DNA from: Bacillota bacterium
Lineage (GTDB): Bacteria; Bacillota; Clostridia; Acetivibrionales; DTU013
Length of the DNA: 64,000 nucleotides
Assembly (NCBI GenBank): GCA_023411575.1
Contig: JAEYOP010000022.1
Span: 1-64,000, forward strand
Direction: 5' to 3'
The position numbers and the translations under genes were made by a program. The notes beneath the pieces are model-generated. The model ran no database searches and was not told where the DNA came from. It saw only the letters and a program-made list of their open reading frames with translations. Shown here piece by piece: positions 50,505-58,863 of the stretch (positions within the stretch are counted from its first letter, which is position 1; each line of letters begins with the position of its first letter).

Positions 50505-50560
50505 ATGTGGCGATGCCCTAAATGCGGACGGGAGTTCAAAAATACAAAACCGCTACCACT
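50505..50560 (+). pseudogene. 5' fragment of a zinc-ribbon protein gene
   Basis: ATG at 50505 begins MWRCPKCGREFKNT, the typical opening of a small bacterial zinc-ribbon protein, but after about 18 residues the homology is lost and the frame continues as the complement of the next gene. The piece looks like a gene cut by a recombination or insertion event. Confidence 0.5.
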
Positions 50561-50581
50561 CCCGCTTATCGCCGAAGTGGA

Positions 50582-50980
50582 TTATTCTGTCTGTTCTTTT
50601 CTGACATTTATCTCGCGCAATGCCTTCGTTAATAACGGCGAAGCTATATATAGCGCTTTGAGATTGCCCTTGAGCATCGTATGCTGCCAGGTGCCCTGGG
50701 TTAATTTTCCCTGGGCTTTCTCACTCTTGCTAATCAGTGAAGCTATTGGGGCAAGTGCTTTTTCCAAATCTTCTTTTGTAAGTTTATCTGCTACATCACT
50801 TTCTGCTAATTCATTTGATATTAATGACGAGGCTACATAAAGCGCTTTGATCCTGTTCTTTTGCAACGTGTACTGGGAAGTACCTTGTGCAAATTTTCCA
50901 TGTGCTTTCTCACTCCGCTCAATCATTGAAGCTATGGCCCGGAGGGCTTCCTCCATATCTATCTTCGTGAAATCATCCAT
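50582..50980 (-). CDS. protein made of two tandem copies of a ~55-residue domain, unknown function
   Basis: 132 residues from the ATG at 50980 (GGGGAG upstream). Two copies align closely: MEEALRAIASMIERSEKAHG... with QKNRIKALYVASSLI, and LEKALAPIASLISKSEKAQG... with LKGNLKALYIASPLL. The central segments KFAQGTSQYT and KLTQGTWQHT correspond. Each unit is probably a two-helix hairpin. No function can be assigned. It lies antisense between dinB and the TetR gene, next to a truncated zinc-ribbon fragment, which suggests it arrived in an accessory insertion. Confidence 0.72.
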   Translation of the reverse strand: MDDFTKIDMEEALRAIASMIERSEKAHGKFAQGTSQYTLQKNRIKALYVASSLISNELAESDVADKLTKEDLEKALAPIASLISKSEKAQGKLTQGTWQHTMLKGNLKALYIASPLLTKALREINVRKEQTE

Positions 50981-51053
50981 AAGCTCAAACTCCCCACTAC
51001 ATATAAATTTACTACACGTGCGGGCTCTTGACAAGAGCTTCCTTTTTTATTAT

Positions 51054-51082
51054 CATAAAATTGAACGATGTTCAATTTTATG
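51054..51082. promoter_or_regulatory. 29-bp perfect palindrome, TetR operator
   Basis: Arms CATAAAATTGAAC and its exact complement separated by GAT, ending 10 bases before the tetR ATG at 51093. The position and size fit an autoregulatory TetR/AcrR operator that covers the promoter and leader. Confidence 0.82.
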
Positions 51083-51092
51083 GGGGATGCCA

Positions 51093-51659
51093 ATGAAATC
51101 GGAAAAAACCAAGGAGCGCATTATCCAGCAGACGATCGCCCTTATTCTGGAGACAAACGGGGATACGGAGAACATATCCATCCGCAAAATTGCGGAGCGG
51201 GCGGGCATCGGCGTGGGTCTGGTCAACCATTACTTCCAGTCGAAGGAGAAGCTTTTGGAGGTCTGCGTCCAGACCATCATTGCCGGCGTGATTCAGTCGT
51301 TCCGGCCCGCATCCGGTGAAAGCCAAAATCCGCTGGAGATCACAAAACACGTTGCGAAGCAGGTAATGGACTTTTTAATGGACAACCGGCAGATATCCCG
51401 CGTATCGATCCTGGGGGATTTCAAAAGCCCGGGCGTTATGGACAATACCATGAAGACAGTCACGGGCTTTGGCCGCAGGCTGTCGGACGGACAAATGACG
51501 GACGAGGATAGGGAAAGGGCGTTTATTATCACTGCTGCCCTGCAGGGCGCCTTTTTGCGCAAAGACATTTTAATGGACTGCCTTGGCATCGACTTCTATG
51601 ACAAGACACAACGGGACAGCTTTATCGACCGGCTGATAGAAAGGGTTGCATCGGTATGA
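51093..51659 (+). CDS. TetR/AcrR-family transcriptional regulator
   Basis: 188 residues from the ATG at 51093 (GGGGG 6 bases upstream). The N-terminal helix-turn-helix reads NISIRKIAERAGIGVGLVNHYFQSKEKLLE, continuous with the family pattern; the C-terminal ligand domain is divergent. It overlaps the next gene, a flavin reductase-like protein, by 4 bases and has a perfect palindrome just before its start, so it most likely represses its own two-gene operon and responds to a compound handled by the partner. Confidence 0.92.
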   Translation: MKSEKTKERIIQQTIALILETNGDTENISIRKIAERAGIGVGLVNHYFQSKEKLLEVCVQTIIAGVIQSFRPASGESQNPLEITKHVAKQVMDFLMDNRQISRVSILGDFKSPGVMDNTMKTVTGFGRRLSDGQMTDEDRERAFIITAALQGAFLRKDILMDCLGIDFYDKTQRDSFIDRLIERVASV

Positions 51660-52453
51660 AGTATTTGATTCTGAACGGAAGTCCCAATAAAAACGGTAAT
51701 ACATGGAAGGTGGTACAGCAGGCGAAGGCGTTTCTTCAGGCGGAGGATGCGGCGAGCTTCCATGAAATTCATCTCATAGATGAAGGGCTGCCATTTTGCC
51801 TGGGCTGCAGCGCCTGCTTCCGCCTTGGGCACGAAAGGTGCCCCCACAGCGCGGGAATGGGAACGCTCATTCAGGCCATAGAGGAGGCGGACGGCGTCAT
51901 TGTCGCCTCTTCTGCCTTCAATATGCGGGAAACCGCCCTTCTGAAAAATGTGTTTGACCATCTCTGCTTCATGCTGCACCGGCCTCACTTTTTTAAAAGC
52001 AAGGCAATGGTGATCACCACCGTCGGCGGCGTCGGGGGACGAGCGGCGGCAAGGAGCATCGTGTCCTTTCTGAAAGGGATTGGCTTCAACCGCTGCTATC
52101 CGTTCAGCGTGGTGACCTTTAGCTGGAACGATTACAGGATTACCGAAAAAACGAAGGCGAAGCTGAAAAAGGTCACCGACGCGTTTCGCAGGGACGTTGC
52201 TTCCCGAAGGCTGCACAGCCCATCCGCGGCGGTGCTCATTCCCTACAATTTGTTCCGGGGCATGTCCTTGCATTACGCGAAGGGCACGGAATATGAAACC
52301 CATGATGGCGTACACTGGTTGGATGAGCAGCGGAAGCATAGCGTGTACGACAACGCCGTTTCCGTGCCTTTCTACAAACGGATGATTGGACATTTGTTCT
52401 ACAGGATCGGCAAGCTTGCAGGGAAGAAAACTACAGTAACATACAAAAAGTAG
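51656..52453 (+). CDS. NAD(P)H-dependent FMN oxidoreductase (flavodoxin-like)
   Basis: 265 residues. Flavodoxin-like fold with the FMN phosphate loop LILNGSPNKNGNTWKVV and the Cys-containing segment PFCLGCSACF; ADGVIVASSAFNMRETALLKN is the second flavin contact region. The C-terminal third (about 180-265) is basic and extends beyond the minimal domain. It likely reduces a quinone or xenobiotic; control by the preceding TetR repressor is inferred from the 4-base overlap. Confidence 0.88.
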   Translation: MKYLILNGSPNKNGNTWKVVQQAKAFLQAEDAASFHEIHLIDEGLPFCLGCSACFRLGHERCPHSAGMGTLIQAIEEADGVIVASSAFNMRETALLKNVFDHLCFMLHRPHFFKSKAMVITTVGGVGGRAAARSIVSFLKGIGFNRCYPFSVVTFSWNDYRITEKTKAKLKKVTDAFRRDVASRRLHSPSAAVLIPYNLFRGMSLHYAKGTEYETHDGVHWLDEQRKHSVYDNAVSVPFYKRMIGHLFYRIGKLAGKKTTVTYKK

Positions 52454-52520
52454 TACCAAGCCATAAAGGATCAGGGGCATGACATAAGCGTGATTTATGC
52501 CGGAGCATCGGCGCTGATAG

Positions 52521-52557
52521 CTAAAAAAATGAAGCCCCAAGTTTTCACTTGGAGCTT
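52521..52557 (-). terminator. rho-independent terminator after tRNA-Leu
   Basis: On the reverse strand AGCTCCAAGT pairs with ACTTGGGGCT (one G-U), loop GAAA, followed by TCATTTTTTT. Confidence 0.85.
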
Positions 52558-52562
52558 TATTC

Positions 52563-52649
52563 TGGTGCGGGAAACAGGACTTGAACCTGCACACCCTTGC
52601 GAGCTCTAGTACCTGAAACTAGCGCGTCTGCCAATTCCGCCATTCCCGC
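52563..52649 (-). tRNA. tRNA-Leu (CAG anticodon)
   Basis: 87 bases with encoded CCA. Acceptor GCGGGAA pairs with TTCCCGC; anticodon stem CTAGT/ACTAG with loop TTCAGGT gives CAG; a long variable arm (class II) and GGTTCAAGTCC T arm follow. Confidence 0.96.
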
Positions 52650-52668
52650 GTTTCGTAAGGCAATACTT

Positions 52669-52697
52669 ATTCTACTAGAAAACCGGTATAATTGCAA
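52669..52697 (-). promoter_or_regulatory. promoter of tRNA-Leu
   Basis: On the reverse strand TTGCAA, 17-base spacer, TAGAAT; 20 bases before the tRNA 5' end. Confidence 0.7.
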
Positions 52698-52737
52698 GTG
52701 GAAAATAATAAAATTACTATGTTCTTTTTTTTGTGCT

Positions 52738-52840
52738 GGGGACAACCGAAAAAATAGCTTCCGGTAACTCTTCCGGCAAAAATCGTAAAACCGTCGATCT
52801 CTTGTCGGAAAGAACCGGAACTGATTTTTCGGTTGTCCCT
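52738..52840. repeat. 103-bp long inverted repeat (MITE/REP-like element or leader RNA) before murD
   Basis: The ends GGGGACAACCGAAAAA and the complement of TTTTTCGGTTGTCCCT match almost base for base, then TTCCGGT and ACCGGAA continue the stem. The interior folds again (TTCCGGCAA with TTGTCGGAA). The whole element can form one long hairpin. It ends 4 bases before the murD ribosome binding site. Confidence 0.7.
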
Positions 52841-52858
52841 CATTGGGGAGGAATTCTA

Positions 52859-54253
52859 TTGTTTGACAACCTCGATCAGTTCAAAAGAGAAATCATTCGT
52901 CAGAACATCGCGGTCCTGGGATTGGGGATCAGCAACACACCGCTTGTAAAATACCTTTGCGGCCTTGGCGCCAAAGTGACCGCATTCGACCGATCGGACG
53001 AAGCAGCCCTGGAATGGGCGAAGCAGCAGCTGCAGGGGCTGGACGTACAGTACCGTCTGGGAGAAAATTACCTGGACGCGCTTCATGGCTTCGATCTCAT
53101 TTTCAAAACACCACAAATACGGTACGACCTGCCGGAACTGCTCCGGGAGAAGGCGGCGGGAGCCGTGGTCACCTCCGAAATGGAAGTTTTCTGCTCCCTT
53201 TGTCCCGCAAGGCTTTTCGGAGTGACCGGCAGCGATGGGAAGACCACCACCAGCACCCTGATTTACCATATCCTGAGCCGGAGCGGCTACAGATGCTGGT
53301 TGGGAGGGAATATAGGAACCCCTTTGCTGGACAGGATCGAAGAAATCGACGGGGACGACATGGCGATCCTGGAGCTGAGCAGCTTTCAGCTGCATACCAT
53401 GCATAACCGGATCCATACCGCCGTTCTTACCAATATTTCGCCCAATCACCTGGATGTCCACAAATCCATGGAGGAATACATCCAGGCGAAGAAAAACATA
53501 TTCCTTCATCAATTACAAACGGACACGGTGATCCTTAATTTTGACAATTCCACAACACGAGGCTTTGCGAAGGAAGCACCGGGCAGAACCGTTTTTTTCA
53601 GCAGAAAGTCCGAACTGGGGGAAGGGGTATTTCTTTCAGGGGAATGGCTGGTATCGAGGAGAGACGGGAAGGAGGACGGAATTGTCCGAAGTGCGGAAAT
53701 TTTGCTTCCCGGCGTACATAATATTGAAAATTATCTTGCCGCGGCGGCCGCGACAAGGGACTTTGTAAATTCCGACGCCGTCAGGGAGGTTGCGGCAAGC
53801 TTCAGGGGCGTCGAGCATCGGATCGAGCATGTCCGGGACCTGAACGGCGTTCATTTCTATAATGACTCCATCGGTTCCAGTCCGTCCAGGACCATTGCCA
53901 GTGTGAATTCCTTCCGGGAGAAGGTCATTTTGATAGCGGGCGGCTACGACAAGCATATACCCTACGACGGAATGGGGGAAACCCTTGCCGACAGGGTAAA
54001 ATGTCTTGTACTGATAGGCCAGACCGCCGCTCTGATCGAGAACGCCCTTGTGGAGGAATGCCGCAGAAGGGGCGTTGACCTTACAATCCCCGTGTTTCAT
54101 TGCGCCTCCCTTGAAGAAGCAGTGAAAACGGCATTGGATTCTGCGGCAGAAAATGATATAATCATTTTGTCACCGGCAAGCGCAAGCTTTGACCTGTTTA
54201 AAAATTTTGAAGAACGCGGATTGGCATTCAAACAAATTGTAAACAATCTATAA
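52859..54253 (+). CDS. murD: UDP-N-acetylmuramoylalanine--D-glutamate ligase
   Basis: 464 residues from the TTG at 52859 (GGGGAGG 8 bases upstream); an earlier in-frame start would translate the palindromic element and has no site. It adds D-Glu to UDP-MurNAc-Ala. N-terminal UDP-binding part AVLGLGISNTPLVKYL, ATP loop GVTGSDGKTTTSTLI, LGGNIGTPLLD, SSFQLHTM, TNISPNHLDVH, and the C-terminal FYNDSIGSSPSRTIAS with LIAGGYDKHIPYDGM. The PSRT replaces the more usual TNPEA-type wording (ATN..S) of this loop but is within family variation. Confidence 0.94.
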   Translation: MFDNLDQFKREIIRQNIAVLGLGISNTPLVKYLCGLGAKVTAFDRSDEAALEWAKQQLQGLDVQYRLGENYLDALHGFDLIFKTPQIRYDLPELLREKAAGAVVTSEMEVFCSLCPARLFGVTGSDGKTTTSTLIYHILSRSGYRCWLGGNIGTPLLDRIEEIDGDDMAILELSSFQLHTMHNRIHTAVLTNISPNHLDVHKSMEEYIQAKKNIFLHQLQTDTVILNFDNSTTRGFAKEAPGRTVFFSRKSELGEGVFLSGEWLVSRRDGKEDGIVRSAEILLPGVHNIENYLAAAAATRDFVNSDAVREVAASFRGVEHRIEHVRDLNGVHFYNDSIGSSPSRTIASVNSFREKVILIAGGYDKHIPYDGMGETLADRVKCLVLIGQTAALIENALVEECRRRGVDLTIPVFHCASLEEAVKTALDSAAENDIIILSPASASFDLFKNFEERGLAFKQIVNNL

Positions 54254-54341
54254 AGAAAAGACAGAACCGGAAACGTTTGCAGACGTTTTGCCGATTCTCC
54301 CGTACTATTATACAAGACCCACTGAAAGGGAAAGGCCGAGA

Positions 54342-55421
54342 ATGGAATATATAATTGCCCTGTTGAACAAACCGATAATGAAAAAGATACTTACCTTGTC
54401 CGTTGTAATCCTTTTGCTGTACCTGCTCAAGGACATGCTGAACCTTCTGCTCCTGACGTTTTTATTTACCTATTTGATGTACAACCTCCAGAAATTCTTC
54501 CAGAAAATCATTCAGCGAATCACCAAGCTGAAGATAAGTCGGGCGATTATCACCCTGATTTTATATTCGGGCTTTATTGCCCTGCTGGTATTGGTGGTTT
54601 ACAAGTACATCCCAATAGCTATAAAGCAGATCATCCACATCCTGAACGATGTGGTGGCGTTTGTGATAGCCCAAAAGGGGAAGCAGTACGGAAATCCGGT
54701 TATGGACTTTTTGTTGGAGCAGTTGAATTCCATCGATATCGCCAAATACATCGGAGGCAAATCCTCCTATCTGTTCGCGCTGGCCGGGGACATCGGGCAG
54801 GTGGGCCTGTACATCCTTCTTTCCCTTATCCTCAGCCTGTTTTTCATCCTGGAAAAGGAAAGGGTAGTGCGCTTTGTGCAGGGATTCCGGGAAAGCAAGA
54901 TCTCGAGCTTTTTCAACGAATTGCAGTTCTTCGGAAACAAGCTGATGAATTCCTTCGGCAAAGTCATTCAGGCGCAAATCCTTATTGCGCTCTGCAATAC
55001 GGTCCTGTCCATCATCGGCCTGTCGATCCTGGGTTTTCCGCAGTTGATCGGCCTGGGCTTCATGATCTTCGTACTGAGCCTGATCCCGGTTGCCGGCGTG
55101 GCCATTTCCCTTGTCCCCCTATCTATAATTGCTTTTAACATCGGCAGCTTTATTTATATTGTTTATGTGCTTGTCATGATCCTGTTCATCCATGCTGTCG
55201 AAAGCTACTTCCTGAACCCCAAGCTTATGTCTGTAAAAACGGAATTGCCGGTGTTTTTCACCTTCCTGGTCCTGATTCTGTCGGAGCATTTTATGGGAAT
55301 ATGGGGGTTAATCATAGGAATACCGATTTTTATGTTCCTTTTGGACCTCCTGGACTTTAAGATCGTGAGAAAAGAAGAGATCGAACCGGGTAAAAAAAGC
55401 TCGAATAAAAAAACAGATTGA
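54342..55421 (+). CDS. AI-2E family transporter
   Basis: 359 residues from the ATG at 54342 (AAAGGGAAAGG upstream). About eight membrane helices in the typical grouping, with the conserved LIPVAGVAISLVPLSIIAF and LNPKLMSVKTELPVFFTFLVL followed by FMGIWGLIIGIPIFMFL. The family exports autoinducer-2 or acts as a Na/H antiporter in different members; the substrate here is unknown. It lies 88 bases after murD. Confidence 0.9.
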   Translation: MEYIIALLNKPIMKKILTLSVVILLLYLLKDMLNLLLLTFLFTYLMYNLQKFFQKIIQRITKLKISRAIITLILYSGFIALLVLVVYKYIPIAIKQIIHILNDVVAFVIAQKGKQYGNPVMDFLLEQLNSIDIAKYIGGKSSYLFALAGDIGQVGLYILLSLILSLFFILEKERVVRFVQGFRESKISSFFNELQFFGNKLMNSFGKVIQAQILIALCNTVLSIIGLSILGFPQLIGLGFMIFVLSLIPVAGVAISLVPLSIIAFNIGSFIYIVYVLVMILFIHAVESYFLNPKLMSVKTELPVFFTFLVLILSEHFMGIWGLIIGIPIFMFLLDLLDFKIVRKEEIEPGKKSSNKKTD

Positions 55422-55541
55422 TAAATCATTATTCCGGCCGAATTCTCCGGATTATTTGACTATTTCAAGCTATTTGGCGGTTTTTAATTTATCCTTTCGG
55501 TATTATAATTAATTAATGCAACACTGTACGGAAATTGATAC

Positions 55542-55572
55542 AAACTACTGTTCAAACGTAGTTTATTTTTTT
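55542..55572 (+). terminator. hairpin terminator upstream of the ROK gene
   Basis: AAACTAC/GTAGTTT 7-bp stem with a 9-base loop followed by ATTTTTTTT. It could end the AI-2E gene transcript or act as an attenuator 30 bases before the ROK start. Confidence 0.55.
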
Positions 55573-55602
55573 TGCAGAATGTGATCGGGAGAGTGTGAAT
55601 CA

Positions 55603-56571
55603 ATGAAATTTTATGTGGGAGTGGAATTTGGCGTAAAGCAGATTGTGGCGGGGGTGACGGACAAAAACGGAAAGCTGCTGAGAAAAGCATCCTGTCCGAC
55701 CAATCTGGACAGACCTTATGAAGAGCAGTTTAATGAAATCGCTGAATTGATCCGCAGCATGCTGGAAGAGGAAGCAATCGACATCCGGAGCGTGAAATAC
55801 ATCGGCGTCGGCTTTCCCGGTATTCCGAACAAGGACAAGGGTACGATCGTAAGGAATTACACCATGAACCTGATCAATCTGCCGGTTCGCGAAGAATTGC
55901 AGAAGCATTTCAAGATTCCGGTCTACGTTGACAACGACGCAAACTGTGCGGCTTTGGCCGAAAGCGTGGTAGGAGCGGCCGAGGATATCGACTTCTCGGT
56001 GCTGGTCCGGATCGGGAATGGAATCGGCGGCGGCATCATCATCAATAATGAAATCTACAGCGGCTTCAACTTCGCCGGGGCGGAGCTGGGCCACATGTGC
56101 ATCGCCATGGGAGGGAAGGAATGCAGCTGCGGAAGAAAGGGCTGCTGGGAGGCCTATGCGTCGGGGACGGCTTTTCTCCAGCAGATCGCCGAAGCGGCGC
56201 AGCAGCATCCGGAATCGCTTATCAATACTCTGGCGCCGAAGGAGGGCGCATGCGGCCCCGTTTTCAACGTATTTGAGGCGGCGAAGCAGGGAGACGCGGT
56301 TGCAATAGAGGTCATAGACCGGTATCTCCATTACCTTGCGGAAGGCCTGATCAATATTATTAACATGCTGATGCCCAATGCGATCATCATCGCCGGAGAG
56401 ATCAGCAAACTGGGGGAAGCCTTTTTAAAGCCGCTCCGGAACATTGTCTGGAAGGGTATGTATACCCAGGACGTGGAGAAGCCCGAATTCAAGATCGCCC
56501 AGTTGGGCAGCGCCGGAATCGTGGTTGGCGCGGCCATGCTCGGATTATTCATCAACAATATGGAAGAATAG
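55603..56571 (+). CDS. ROK-family protein, glucokinase-like with altered phosphate motif
   Basis: 322 residues. The ROK zinc site is intact (CSCGRKGCWEAYASG with an upstream His in GAELGHMCI), and the catalytic Asp is in VYVDNDANCAALAES. The first phosphate motif, normally DxGGT, reads VEFGVKQIVAGVTD, so the acidic residue is Glu and both the second Gly and the Thr are replaced. It may still phosphorylate sugars poorly, bind them as a sensor, or use a different nucleotide contact. No N-terminal helix-turn-helix is present, so it is not an NagC/XylR-type repressor. Confidence 0.85.
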   Translation: MKFYVGVEFGVKQIVAGVTDKNGKLLRKASCPTNLDRPYEEQFNEIAELIRSMLEEEAIDIRSVKYIGVGFPGIPNKDKGTIVRNYTMNLINLPVREELQKHFKIPVYVDNDANCAALAESVVGAAEDIDFSVLVRIGNGIGGGIIINNEIYSGFNFAGAELGHMCIAMGGKECSCGRKGCWEAYASGTAFLQQIAEAAQQHPESLINTLAPKEGACGPVFNVFEAAKQGDAVAIEVIDRYLHYLAEGLINIINMLMPNAIIIAGEISKLGEAFLKPLRNIVWKGMYTQDVEKPEFKIAQLGSAGIVVGAAMLGLFINNMEE

Positions 56572-56604
56572 AAAAACGATGGAAAATTCATACTAGAAAT
56601 ACTG

Positions 56605-56630
56605 AAAGCCCTTGCTGCGCAAGGGCTTTT
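56605..56630. terminator. bidirectional terminator between the ROK gene and tRNA-Tyr
   Basis: Perfect 11-bp stem AAAGCCCTTGC / GCAAGGGCTTT with a 3-base loop, flanked by A and T residues on both sides. Confidence 0.8.
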
Positions 56631-56639
56631 AAGTATTTG

Positions 56640-56724
56640 TGGTGGAGGGGGATGGATTTGAACCATCGAAGTCACTGACAACAGATTTACAGTCTGCCCC
56701 CTTTGGCCGCTCGGGAACCCCTCC
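56640..56724 (-). tRNA. tRNA-Tyr (GTA anticodon)
   Basis: 85 bases with encoded CCA; acceptor GGAGGGG/CCCCTCC, anticodon loop with GTA (CTGTAAA), long variable arm as in bacterial class II tRNA-Tyr. Confidence 0.96.
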
Positions 56725-56769
56725 GCATCTTCCTGTGAAATTTGTCTCAATCCTTTTGGGATTGAGGGC

Positions 56770-56845
<76 letters not shown>

Positions 56846-56879
56846 ATATTGGTCAAAGGTCCGAAAACGGACAAGGACT

Positions 56880-56908
56880 AGTATAAATCATAAAGATTTT
56901 GAAGTCAA
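56880..56908 (-). promoter_or_regulatory. promoter of the tRNA-Phe/tRNA-Tyr unit
   Basis: On the reverse strand TTGACT, 17-base spacer, TATACT; about 34 bases before the tRNA-Phe 5' end. Confidence 0.78.
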
Positions 56909-57010
56909 GGTTTGAGTCCAACAAAAATCGCTGTATTTTAAAGGTATTTTAAAGGGAAAGTACAACAGCATGTCGAATATCATGTATCATTAATCTTGCG
57001 AGGTGATGGA

Positions 57011-58651
57011 ATGAAAGTGACGTTTTTAGGCGCGGCAAAGACCGTAACGGGTTCATGCTACCTTATAGAGACCGGCAATACAAAATTCCTTGTGGACTGC
57101 GGCATGTTCCAGGGCGGTTCGACGGACGAAGCCCTGAACCAGGAGCCCTTTCCCTTTAACCCGGCCAATCTGGATTTCATGATCCTTACCCACGCGCACA
57201 TCGACCACAGCGGACGCATCCCCAAGCTGTACAACGACGGCTTCCAGTCGAAAATCTATGCAACCAAGGCGACGGTGGAGCTTTGTGCGCTGATGCTGCC
57301 CGACAGCGGACACATCCAGGAGTTTGAAAACGAATGGATCAACCGCAAGCGGGGCAGGGCGGGCCTGCCTCCTGTCAAGCCATTGTATACCTTCCAGGAT
57401 GCCACGGATTGTATAAGGCTTTTTACAAGCGGGAAGTATGATGAGGTTATCAAGATAACCGATGCGATAAAGATTCGGTTCAACGACGCGGGACACATCC
57501 TGGGTTCGGCCATCGTGGAGGTCTGGATCACGGAAAACGGAGAGGAAACCAAGCTGGTTTTCTCCGGCGACCTCGGAAACAAAAACATTCCCATTATGCG
57601 GGACCCCAGCATCGTGGACAGCGCCGATTACCTGTTCATCGAATCGACATACGGAAACCGGCTGCATGCGACGTCGAACAACAAGGTCGAACGGTTTGTC
57701 GATATCATCAATACGACGATGGAAAGGGGCGGAAATGTAGTAATACCGTCCTTTGCCGTCGGCAGGACCCAGGAGATCATCTACGAACTGAACAAGCAGC
57801 GGGAGAAGCTTGGCAGCAAGCTTGGCAGATTGATGGAAATACCGGTTTATGTGGATAGCCCGCTGGCGGTGTCCGCTACCAAGGTTTTCCGGAACAATCT
57901 CGATTGCTTTGACGAAGAGGCAAGGGTTTACATCCAAAATGGGGACAATCCCCTGGATTTCCCGGGCCTGCGCTTTACCCAGAGCTCCGACGAATCCCGG
58001 GCGCTGAACGATATGAAGGAAAGCATGATCATCATTTCAGCCAGCGGAATGTGCGATGCGGGAAGGATCAAGCACCACCTGAAGCACAATCTCTGGAGGA
58101 AGGAATGCAGCGTCGTATTCGTCGGCTACCAGGCGGTGGGAACGCTTGGCAGAAGGCTTGTGGACGGGGCGAAAAAGGTCAAGATTTTCGGTGAGGAAAT
58201 TACCGTGAACGCCCAGATCGAAATGATCGAAGGATTTTCCGGCCATGCCGACAAGGACGGCCTCCTCGGCTGGATGAACGCCTTTGGCAGAAAACCGGGG
58301 AAGGTCTTCATCATTCACGGCGAAGAGCCTGCGATGACGGAATTCGCCACTGCCATCCAGGAGGAAATGGGAATCGAAACCATCATCCCGGAGCGCGGGG
58401 AAGCCTATCTGATCAGCAAGACGACCGTTTTCGGAACGGAGAAAAAGCAGCCGGCGGTCCAGGAAAAAGAAGAATACAGCTTCCGGCGGCTTGAAATACT
58501 GGATCTGCTTGAAAAGCTGCGGGATGAGCTGGATGAAGCGTCCGAGATCGTGAGGAGCGACCTGAAGAACCAGAAGGACGACGTGGAAATCGAACTGCTC
58601 CGGGCCAAGCTTATGAAGTTTGAAAAGGATATAGTGGACATAATACGGTAA
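57011..58651 (+). CDS. MBL-fold beta-CASP ribonuclease
   Basis: 546 residues from the ATG at 57011 (GAGGTGAT upstream). Metallo-beta-lactamase motifs: FLVDCGMFQGG, the metal site THAHIDHSGRIP, NDAGHILGSAIVEVW and FSGDLGNKN. The inserted beta-CASP domain and the C-terminal RNA-specificity motif (SASGMCDAGRIKHHLKHNLW, IEGFSGHADKDGLLGW, FIIHGEE) identify a CPSF-73-like RNase (YsH1/MTH1203 group). A C-terminal coiled coil of about 70 residues (RRLEILDLLEKLRDELDEAS) is an extra. It probably takes part in RNA maturation or decay. Confidence 0.92.
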   Translation: MKVTFLGAAKTVTGSCYLIETGNTKFLVDCGMFQGGSTDEALNQEPFPFNPANLDFMILTHAHIDHSGRIPKLYNDGFQSKIYATKATVELCALMLPDSGHIQEFENEWINRKRGRAGLPPVKPLYTFQDATDCIRLFTSGKYDEVIKITDAIKIRFNDAGHILGSAIVEVWITENGEETKLVFSGDLGNKNIPIMRDPSIVDSADYLFIESTYGNRLHATSNNKVERFVDIINTTMERGGNVVIPSFAVGRTQEIIYELNKQREKLGSKLGRLMEIPVYVDSPLAVSATKVFRNNLDCFDEEARVYIQNGDNPLDFPGLRFTQSSDESRALNDMKESMIIISASGMCDAGRIKHHLKHNLWRKECSVVFVGYQAVGTLGRRLVDGAKKVKIFGEEITVNAQIEMIEGFSGHADKDGLLGWMNAFGRKPGKVFIIHGEEPAMTEFATAIQEEMGIETIIPERGEAYLISKTTVFGTEKKQPAVQEKEEYSFRRLEILDLLEKLRDELDEASEIVRSDLKNQKDDVEIELLRAKLMKFEKDIVDIIR

Positions 58652-58668
58652 AAGAACAGATTATTTTG

Positions 58669-58700
58669 AGAAAGAAGTTGAAAAACTTCTTTCTTTTTAT
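58669..58700 (+). terminator. rho-independent terminator after the beta-CASP gene
   Basis: AGAAAGAAGTT / AACTTCTTTCT stem (11 bp), loop GAAA, followed by TTTTAT. Confidence 0.85.
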
Positions 58701-58863
58701 GCTTTCTTATGCTATAAAAGAAATGTAGGGATTTCAAAAAGAAAAAACATGCAGAACGGGCAGTACGGACCCGGGCCGCGAAAGGCCCGGCGGGAACAGT
58801 ATGAAGGGCCGGCATCCCCGGAAGGGAAAGGCTTTTCAAATATAATGAAGGATGGTAGGATGT

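Noticed and set aside
52733..52858. N-terminal extension of MurD across the palindromic element
   Set aside because: The extension has no ribosome binding site, and the TTG at 52859 with GGGGAGG gives the normal MurD length.
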